50,354 nucleotides of DNA from Bacillus sp. AFS073361 (lineage in GTDB: Bacteria > Bacillota > Bacilli > Bacillales > Cytobacillaceae): contig NZ_NUZU01000037.1 in assembly GCF_002567005.1 (NCBI RefSeq), positions 36,262-86,615 of the forward strand. The letters run 5' to 3'. The translations under genes and the position numbers were made by a program. Positions 44,599 to 50,354 of the stretch are shown here, piece after piece; within the stretch, counting starts at the first letter, position 1, and each line of letters opens with the position of its first letter. The notes beneath the pieces are model-generated. The model did not search any database. It saw only the letters and a program-made list of their open reading frames with translations, and was not told the origin of the DNA.

Positions 44599-45621
44599 AT
44601 GTCTAAACATGCAAATAAACTAAACGAAATTCCATTCTCGGTGCTTGATCTTTCACCGATAACAGCCGGAAGTACTCCTGCTGACTCTTTCCGCCATACA
44701 TTGGAACTCGCACAGCTTGCTGAAAAACTTGGTTACAACCGTTTTTGGCTCGCAGAACATCATAATATGCCGTTTATCGCCAGTTCCGCCACTTCTGTGG
44801 TGATGTCCCATGTGGCAGCAGGTACATCAAAAATCAGGATTGGTTCAGGAGGAATCATGCTGCCGAATCACGCACCGCTCGTCATCGCTGAGCAGTTTGG
44901 CACTCTTGAATCATTATATCCTGGGCGAATTGACTTTGGTCTGGGGCGGGCACCTGGTACAGATCAGGGGACCGCTCGTGCATTGAGACGCGACTTGGGA
45001 AGTGCCGGAGATGACTTTCCTGAGCAATTAGCGGAACTCCGCGGTTACTTTGATCCATCACTGGCACAAGGGAACCCTATAAAAGCGATTCCAGGTGAAG
45101 GTTTGAATATTCCAGTCTGGCTGCTGGGTTCAAGCGGCTTCAGTGCGCAGCTGGCCGGAGAACTGGGTTTGCCATTCGCGTTTGCCGCCCATTTCTCGCC
45201 ACTTAACACTCTGGGTGCTCTACAGATCTATCGCAAGGCGTTTAAGCCTTCGAATGTTCTCGATAAGCCGTATGCGATGGTGGCATTGAATATCATTACA
45301 GCAGAAACGGATAAAGAGGCAAAGCGCCTTTTTACAACAATACAGCAGCAATTTTTGAATCTGATGAGTGGCAACCTTACACCGCTTCAACCACCGGTAG
45401 ATGACATATCCGAAGTGTCCAGCAGCTACCAATTAAAGGCTCTCGAGCAGCAATTAGGCTCATCGATTGTTGGCAGCCAGCAGACGGTAAAGGACAAGCT
45501 GCATACATTTTTGGAGGAGAGCCAGGCAGATGAAATCATGGCCATTGCCCAAGTTTACGACCACAAAGCTCGCCTGCATTCATACGAGCTTCTGGCAGAA
45601 ATTACAAAAAGCGAAAGGTAA
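44599..45621 (+). CDS. MsnO8-type LLM flavin oxidoreductase
   Basis: 340 aa, second LLM protein. [36 protein letters not shown] and [21 protein letters not shown] are typical of the MsnO8/YddN-like group, distinct from its neighbour. The pseudogene at 34818 belongs to the same group. It follows the first LLM gene by 37 nt with its own ribosome site, GGGAAG. Confidence 0.88.
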   Translation: MSKHANKLNEIPFSVLDLSPITAGSTPADSFRHTLELAQLAEKLGYNRFWLAEHHNMPFIASSATSVVMSHVAAGTSKIRIGSGGIMLPNHAPLVIAEQFGTLESLYPGRIDFGLGRAPGTDQGTARALRRDLGSAGDDFPEQLAELRGYFDPSLAQGNPIKAIPGEGLNIPVWLLGSSGFSAQLAGELGLPFAFAAHFSPLNTLGALQIYRKAFKPSNVLDKPYAMVALNIITAETDKEAKRLFTTIQQQFLNLMSGNLTPLQPPVDDISEVSSSYQLKALEQQLGSSIVGSQQTVKDKLHTFLEESQADEIMAIAQVYDHKARLHSYELLAEITKSER

Positions 45622-45761
45622 AAAGGAGGACATCAGCAAGGAAACCTTTTTGATTTTTCTAGGGAATTGAATATGGATGAAACCGTGAAATCAGGTTATG
45701 AGGTTGTTTACAGGATTCCTTAATTAAAAAGATAAAAGTTGTTAGAATAGGAGACAATGAT

Positions 45762-46369
45762 ATGAACTGCAAAATTAACCGAAATGCTGCTAAAGTGCTG
45801 AAACAAATGTTGGAAAGTGAAGAATCGATTTTCGAAGCGAAGAAAAAGTAGCAGAATTTTTCAGCAAGGTTGGAAAATTTGACCACCTTGTGGTAACAGC
45901 AGGAGAAGGCGCAATGGGGCACTTTAGCGAATTGCCTGTGGCAAGTGCTAAAGAGGCGTTTGATAGTAAGTTCTGGGGGCAATATATTACCGTCCGCTCA
46001 GCACTTCCATATTTAAACAATGAGAGCTCAATCACCTTAACCTCTGGTGTATATGGCGTTCGTCCTCCTCAAGGCGCTACTACGTTAGCGGCAATCAATT
46101 CAGCCATTGAAGGATTGGTTCGAGGACTTTCCGTAGACCTAGCCCCTATTAGGGTAAACGTGGTTTCACCTGGAATCGTAGACACTCCAATCTATGCAGG
46201 AATGCCAGATGATCAGAGGCAAGCACTGTTCAACGGCATTGCACAACAGCTCCCTGTTGGCCGGATTGCAAAGCCGGAAGACATAGCTGAAACCTATGTA
46301 TACCTTGCTAAAAATGGTTTTACTACTGGTACGGCTGTTCTTATTGATGGTGGAGCCCACTTAGTATAA
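45762..46369 (+). pseudogene. Short-chain dehydrogenase, N-terminally lost
   Basis: Codons from about 45833 read SEEKVAEFFSKVGKFDHLVV, TAGEGAMGHF and on to INSAIEGLVRGLSVDLAPIRV and a PVGRIAKPEDIAETYVYL tail, a typical SDR C-terminal two thirds. The Rossmann nucleotide motif is missing, and the upstream start ATG 45762 (with AGGAG) runs into a stop in another frame. The gene is broken. Confidence 0.75.
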
Positions 46370-46411
46370 TGGCCTAAATGGATGTTGAATTGAAGCTTAT
46401 CACCCTGCCAA

Positions 46412-46783
46412 GCAGCGGTTCTAACTAAAATAGAAATAAGTTTTCAACAAAAGATTGATTTTGTTAGGAAGCAAAATTATTTAACTGGTTGGTTCGGGAA
46501 ACGTAGACCTATTAACGCAATTAAAATCAGTGGTGTGCATCTTGAAATGCAGAAAACAATGGTGAAAATGGTATTGGAGTTAGGATTCAGTCAAGTTTGT
46601 TAATCTAAAGAGGTACGAGATTCAATGGGACAAAGAAGAGACTTAACGGCAGATTACGCACGAATGATTAACGAAGTTGCCTTAATTGCTGAAGATGGAA
46701 TAAGTATAAATCTATTAATAGAAAAGGGATGGATGGAACAACCTCCCTCTGCCAATGATCACGAAAGTTTGGCAAAGAATTAG
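46412..46783 (+). pseudogene. DUF3231 protein, deleted, with an in-frame stop
   Basis: The frame has NYLTGWFGKRRPINAIKIS and LELGFSQVC, a TAA at 46600-46602, then SKEVRDSM directly followed by GQRRDLTADYARMINEVAL, AEDG and GWMEQPPSANDHESL. In intact DUF3231 proteins about 60 residues lie between SKEVR.YM and the RRDL segment, so there is both a stop and an internal deletion. The N-terminal half is also absent. Confidence 0.72.
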
Positions 46784-46947
46784 ATCATGGGAACTATATT
46801 TTTGACTGCCAAATTCCTGAGCACGTTCAGCCTGAAATGTTAGAACGAATGCTTAACATGATACCGGGAGTCGTTGAAAATGGGTTGTTTGTTGGAGTGA
46901 CTGACTTGGTGATCACTTTAGATCAAGAAAAAATGTGGTCATGTTAA
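46783..46947 (+). pseudogene. rpiA: Ribose-5-phosphate isomerase A, 3' fragment
   Basis: The peptide GNYIFDCQI...MLERMLNMIPGVVENGLFVG matches the C-terminus of RpiA (GNYILDC... IPGVVENGLF). The remaining three quarters are missing, including the catalytic lysine region. It begins exactly where the DUF3231 fragment stops. Confidence 0.75.
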
Positions 46948-47000
46948 GTAGGTAAGAACATAAGAGAGAGAATTTGAGTCCCTCTCTTCTCTTATTTTTT

Positions 47001-47990
47001 TTATATCTTTACAATGATTCTACCTCTTGCTTGTCCTTTTAAAATAGTAGGCAAGTTTTGAGGTAATTCTTTAAGTGTAATTTCTTTCTGTATAATTTCA
47101 GAAAGAGTAGAAGGTTTTAAATCGGTTGTCATGCGATTCCATAGTTCTTGCCGAACATCCATTGGACAATAAACAGAATCAATACCGAGAAGGTTTATGC
47201 CACGTAAAATAAACGGAAACACGGAGGTAGGAATGCTTCCTCCACCAGTTAAACCACTGACCGCAACAGAACCATTGTATTGGATTTTACTTAAGATGGA
47301 TGCAAGTGTCTCCCCCCCTACTGGATCAACCGCCGCAGCCCATATTTGTTTATCAAGGGGCTTGATTTTACCGTTAAAGACATCTTCACGAGAAATAATC
47401 TCTTTTGCACCGATCTTATGTAAAAAAGTATGCTCAGAAAATTTACCAGTACTAGCGACTACTTCGTATCCTCTTTTTGAAAGCATGGAAACAGCTAAAC
47501 TACCTACGCCGCCAGTTGCTCCTGTAACAAGAACTTTGCCTTTTTCTGGTGTTAAACCGTTATCTTCTAACCTTTGAATGGAGAGGGCTGCAGTAATACC
47601 TGCTGTCCCCAAAATCATTGATTCTTTCAACGTTAAATTTTTGGGTAATTGGACAATCCAATCACCAGGAATTCGGGCAAATTCACTATAACCACCATAA
47701 TGGGAAACACCAATTTCATAGCTTGTTGCAATGACTTCGTCCCCTTCACGGAAACGTGGGTCTTGAGAGGATACGACTACCCCTGCTAAATCAATACCTG
47801 GAATAAAGGGATAGGTTGTAATGATTTTCCCATTCGGAATACTTGCTAAACCATCTTTATAGTTAATAGCAGAATAAACAACTTTGATTAAAACATCACC
47901 TTGAGGTAACTCATTTAAGGTAATATTTTTGACTTGAACAGAAAAATCGTTTTCATTTTTATCAATCATCAATGCTTTAAATTGTTCCAT
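47001..47990 (-). CDS. YhfP-like quinone/acrylyl-CoA reductase
   Basis: 329 aa zinc-free MDR enzyme (YhdH/AcuI group): YSAINYKDGLASIPNGK, GIDLAGVVVSS and VTGATGGVGSLAVSMLSKRG. NADPH-dependent reduction of quinones or acrylyl-CoA is typical. AAGGAG precedes the ATG. It is divergent from the HxlR-family gene, and the shared 45-bp site lies between them, so control by that regulator is likely. Confidence 0.9.
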   Translation of the reverse strand: MEQFKALMIDKNENDFSVQVKNITLNELPQGDVLIKVVYSAINYKDGLASIPNGKIITTYPFIPGIDLAGVVVSSQDPRFREGDEVIATSYEIGVSHYGGYSEFARIPGDWIVQLPKNLTLKESMILGTAGITAALSIQRLEDNGLTPEKGKVLVTGATGGVGSLAVSMLSKRGYEVVASTGKFSEHTFLHKIGAKEIISREDVFNGKIKPLDKQIWAAAVDPVGGETLASILSKIQYNGSVAVSGLTGGGSIPTSVFPFILRGINLLGIDSVYCPMDVRQELWNRMTTDLKPSTLSEIIQKEITLKELPQNLPTILKGQARGRIIVKI

Positions 47991-48068
47991 TTTTTTTAAC
48001 TCCTTTCTTGAGCAGCAGAATAGAATTCTGTATTCACTGCTAATATATAATGTATGGAAGTATATTAC

Positions 48069-48113
48069 AAGTACATACTTTTATTTTATATAGTGAAAAA
48101 AGTATACTGTGAG
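48069..48113 (+). promoter_or_regulatory. HxlR-type operator, copy 2 (yhfP-like/hxlR-like)
   Basis: AAGTACATACTT, ATATAGTG and GTATACTGTGAG. It matches copy 1 with few changes and one 1-nt gap. It lies between the divergent reductase and regulator genes. Confidence 0.72.
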
Positions 48114-48140
48114 TTATAATAAATATGGAGGTGAAGTGAA

Positions 48141-48506
48141 ATGTCACGAATGCAGGATAAGATGTTTAATTGTGAAAAAGAATTAACTCTTTCCGTTATC
48201 GGTGGTAAATGGAAGATGCTTATATTATGGCATCTAGGCAAAGAGGGAACGAAGCGATTTGGTGAACTGAAAGCTCTTATGCCAGGGATCACACAGAGAA
48301 TGCTAGTTAATCAATTGCGAGAACTGGAAGAAGACTTGATTGTAAAACGCGAAGTCTATCCCGTGGTTCCTCCAAAAGTAGAATACTCCCTTACTGAACA
48401 AGGGAGAAGCTTGATGCCGATTCTCGATGCTATGTATAACTGGGGAAAAGATTATATGGAAACAGCTGGGTTGAAACCTTTAGTAAGTCAAGAGTCGATT
48501 AGATAA
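48141..48506 (+). CDS. HxlR-family regulator
   Basis: 121 aa winged helix: [59 protein letters not shown]. These regulators often sense aldehydes through a conserved cysteine, here C14, the only Cys and near the N-terminus. GGAGGTG precedes ATG 48141. It is divergent from the yhfP-like gene and may also act on the copies at hxlA and at 48.7 kb. Confidence 0.9.
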   Translation: MSRMQDKMFNCEKELTLSVIGGKWKMLILWHLGKEGTKRFGELKALMPGITQRMLVNQLRELEEDLIVKREVYPVVPPKVEYSLTEQGRSLMPILDAMYNWGKDYMETAGLKPLVSQESIR

Positions 48507-48524
48507 ATTTTAACTGGTAATCTA

Positions 48525-48554
48525 AGGTTGACTCCGACCAAGGGGGGTCAACCT
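48525..48554 (+). terminator. Hairpin after the HxlR-like gene
   Basis: AGGTTGACTCC and GGGGTCAACCT, one wobble. No proper T-run. Confidence 0.45.
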
Positions 48555-48700
48555 AATTTCATGATAATTTAATAATTATTTTTAGTATTTTGTAGTGCCT
48601 TGTTCACTTTAGAAAAAGTATAATAGTAATTCTTCTTTTTAGTATGGAAAAGAAAAGATAATTTTTTCCTAATAAAATAAGGTAGGGGAAACTAAATAAA

Positions 48701-48747
48701 TTTTACAGTATAGTTTTTTTCACTATGTAATGAAGAAGTGCGTACTT
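48701..48747 (-). promoter_or_regulatory. HxlR-type operator, copy 3
   Basis: On the minus strand: AAGTACGCACTT, TTACATAGTG and CTATACTGTAA, aligned with copies 1 and 2. In its orientation the controlled gene would lie to the right, where only a decayed frame remains. Confidence 0.65.
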
Positions 48748-49062
48748 GTTCAAATTTTTCATTTCGCTATTGATAGGATTAAATGATTTTTACAAAGGAT
48801 TGTATGCAAATGAGAGTATCAGCCGTTCGGTATTATCATCATACCATTAGCTCTTGAATCAAGGAAAAAGGTATTAGGTAGTAAAGGATTAATTTGGGGG
48901 ATTGTTGTTATTTTTATAAGTGTAGTGACTGTGTATGAGCCAGGTGGGAAGGTCAAAATGCAGGAGCCGGCTAGTGCAAACAAGAAATCAACAAACACCG
49001 GTAACAAGTGGAGGCGACTAATGCCCGAGATGAAAAAATTTTTCATTGCTGACATATGCTTG

Positions 49063-49099
49063 TAAAAAGAAGCCATGCTTATCTTTAGCACGGCTCTTC
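49063..49099 (-). terminator. Terminator of the MerR-like gene
   Basis: Minus strand AGAAGAGCCGTGCT pairs with AGCATGGCTTCT, followed by TTTTT. Confidence 0.75.
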
Positions 49100-49675
49100 T
49101 CATTTCCACCACTGCCACCATTTCTTTTGCTCTGCGGCTGCGATTTGCTTTCTTGTTTCTTCATCAATCATTAGCCCGCGTTCCTTCTCCTGGTGCTCCA
49201 TCCGGTCTACATACTTCCATATTTGATTAATTTTCTCTTCTTGCTTAGCTTCCCGTACTGCCTTCTCCTTCAAAAGTTTGATTAATTCTACGTTTATTTC
49301 CTCCAAATGTTCTACACGATTCAATAGCTCATTAGTATTAGTATTCTGCTCAGCATCGCCATCATTAATTGTCTGTAAGGGCACTACTTCCTTAAAGGTT
49401 ACCGAATTATTTTCTTCAGTAACCAGGTTATTTTCTTCATTGGCCAATGCCATTACTGCTTCGACAGAACGGTCCATCGTCATACCCTCTTGTTTAGTGA
49501 ATTCGATTATTTTGCGGAGGGTGAGAATATCCTTATCAAAATATGTTCTATGTCCTCTACTATTACGCTGAACGAGATACCCATGACCTTCCAAGTGGGT
49601 AGCATACTTCCGTAATGTAATTGCATCAATTCCAAGCAATTCCTGTACGTCACTAGGTGTATATATGATCGTCAT
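49100..49675 (-). CDS. MerR-type HTH plus coiled coil (DUF3967/RacA-like)
   Basis: 191 aa. The MerR-like winged helix covers residues 1-70 (YTPSDVQELLGIDAITLRKY, YLVQRNSRGHRTYFDKDIL). A coiled coil from about 115 to 165 follows (ELLNRVEHLEEINVELIKLL) and a tryptophan-rich tail (KKWWQWWK). The layout is that of DUF3967 proteins and recalls the chromosome-anchor RacA. I chose ATG 49675 with GGAGGTG upstream; the frame is open 24 nt further. Such genes are common on Bacillus plasmids, a hint of transfer. Confidence 0.72.
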   Translation of the reverse strand: MTIIYTPSDVQELLGIDAITLRKYATHLEGHGYLVQRNSRGHRTYFDKDILTLRKIIEFTKQEGMTMDRSVEAVMALANEENNLVTEENNSVTFKEVVPLQTINDGDAEQNTNTNELLNRVEHLEEINVELIKLLKEKAVREAKQEEKINQIWKYVDRMEHQEKERGLMIDEETRKQIAAAEQKKWWQWWK

Positions 49676-49986
49676 AACACTGCACCTCCAATTTAACATT
49701 TCTATAAATCATTGAAAATTTCCTTTTATTTGTTAGAAAATCAATCTTCTGAACTATATAGATGTTTTCTTTATTTAATGGTCAACTCAGTCACTGATGA
49801 TCAGCAATGGGAATTATAGGTTAAGCATTATATGGAAGGATTTGGCTAAAAAAGTTAGAATGTCTGAGATATATTCTCGAGTTTGGATGACATTCCTTAA
49901 TACAGCAAAATACACCGTTTTTTCGACTTTGTGTGACCCAGCATTCAATGATAAGATGAAACCTACATTAAAGAACAATTCGCCAA

Positions 49987-50220
49987 GTGAAAAAAACTGA
50001 AAGGAATGATTTTGTTATTAATCATTTACAATTAAGTTATACGAGCGAAATGGAAAAAGCGATGCGTAGTGCCCATGGAGTAGGTTATGAAGACTACAGT
50101 AGAAATCATACAGTGAGAATGAGAGTCGAAAAACGCCGTAAAAAGGACTATATTAGGTGTCGTAGAATGACTGCGGATTTAGACAGACTTGCTCATTATA
50201 ATAATCGCTTAAAGGTATGA
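49987..50220 (+). CDS. 77-aa basic unknown protein
   Basis: Arg/Lys-rich and helical (VEKRRKKDYIRCRRMTADLD). The GTG start has no clear ribosome site; an internal ATG near residue 21 (MEKAMRSAHGVGYEDYSRNH) is possible. A strong terminator starts 2 nt after the stop, which supports a real transcript. No family recognised. Confidence 0.4.
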   Translation: MKKTERNDFVINHLQLSYTSEMEKAMRSAHGVGYEDYSRNHTVRMRVEKRRKKDYIRCRRMTADLDRLAHYNNRLKV

Positions 50221-50222
50221 AT

Positions 50223-50270
50223 AAAAGGGAAACCAATGTGAATAAACCACACTGGTTTCCCTTTTTTTAC
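50223..50270 (+). terminator. Strong terminator
   Basis: GGGAAACCA...TGTG pairs with CACA...TGGTTTCCC (one mismatch), followed by TTTTTTT. Confidence 0.85.
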
Positions 50271-50329
50271 TTTTAAATAATAGGCTGTGTTAAAGATTAA
50301 TGTTGATATTAACACTCTGTTGACCTTCG

Positions 50330-50354
50330 TTTCAGGCACGAAGACTCCTGCGGG
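50330..50354 (+). repeat. Possible edge of an intergenic repeat
   Basis: The window ends with CGAAGACTCCTGCGGG, which resembles, from memory, the start of a Bacillus intergenic repeat. It is cut by the window edge. Confidence 0.25.

Larger units (their letters stand above)
48507..49099. other. Decayed region after the HxlR gene
   Basis: Holds a hairpin (48525-48554), operator copy 3 (48701-48747), and a degraded forward frame near 48833-49065 (PLALESRKKVLGSKGLIWGI, VVIFISVVTV, LMPEMKKFFIADICL) that may be a membrane-transporter fragment. It has no proper start. No intact gene. Confidence 0.45.

Noticed and set aside
49797..50000. 67-codon frame before the basic protein
   Set aside because: No ribosome site, odd composition, and overlap with the next frame.

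Overview
The window looks like chromosome of a low-GC, endospore-forming Bacillaceae (Bacillus, Neobacillus or Peribacillus type). Many proteins match Bacillus families (LpdV-, YoxD-, YkvR-, YhfP-, GltC-, PhaQ- and Sda-like), Shine-Dalgarno sequences are strong, GTG and TTG starts are common, and intrinsic terminators are frequent. No rRNA, tRNA or CRISPR array was seen. The species assignment is inference.

Layout. 0-4 kb: a lipoate and one-carbon group (lipA, a degenerate HesB/IscA-like gene, lpdV-like dihydrolipoyl dehydrogenase, purU, and a 57-codon membrane peptide). 4.2-7.6 kb: an unrecognised two-gene minus-strand operon (SPFH-like protein plus a membrane protein with an SH3 tail), divergent from an orphan argininosuccinate-lyase family gene. 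7.8-15.6 kb: a complete four-gene Wadjet (Jet/Mks) SMC defence operon in the order jetD-jetA-jetB-jetC. 15.6-22 kb: a HAD phosphatase, an orphan phage-type helicase loader/inhibitor, a YhgE/Pip protein, and a GltC-like regulator divergent from glutamate dehydrogenase with a clear palindromic operator between them. 22-28 kb: a GC-rich DHA2 efflux pump, 3-methyladenine glycosylase, an unknown gene, a long-form threonine synthase, and bioY with a BirA box. 28-31 kb: a PhaQ/phasin pair, an Sda-like checkpoint peptide and a patatin.

31.4-35 kb: yoxD, hxlB-hxlA (ribulose monophosphate formaldehyde fixation), then a damaged zone with a truncated IS110 transposase that still carries its structured upstream RNA region, ykvR, and a decayed luciferase-like gene. 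35.5-41.2 kb: a sigma-54-driven operon (DJ-1/PfpI, amidohydrolase, MIP18-like protein, zinc alcohol dehydrogenase) with its own AcoR-like enhancer-binding protein. Its last three genes resemble the accessory genes of actinobacterial propane monooxygenase operons, but no monooxygenase is present. 41.2-42.7 kb holds no convincing gene apart from a doubtful 44-codon frame, but it is GC-richer and full of strong hairpins.

42.7-50.3 kb: a redox group (ABM monooxygenase, ArsR, two luciferase-like flavoproteins), three successive pseudogene fragments (SDR, DUF3231, rpiA tail), a YhfP-like reductase divergent from an HxlR-family regulator, and a MerR/DUF3967-like protein. Three near-identical 45-bp sites (upstream of hxlA, between the yhfP-like gene and the hxlR-like gene, and upstream of a decayed frame) suggest that one HxlR-type regulator controls or once controlled several loci here. 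Together, 31-49 kb reads as an accessory island for aldehyde, alcohol and flavin redox chemistry that has been reshaped by insertion and decay.
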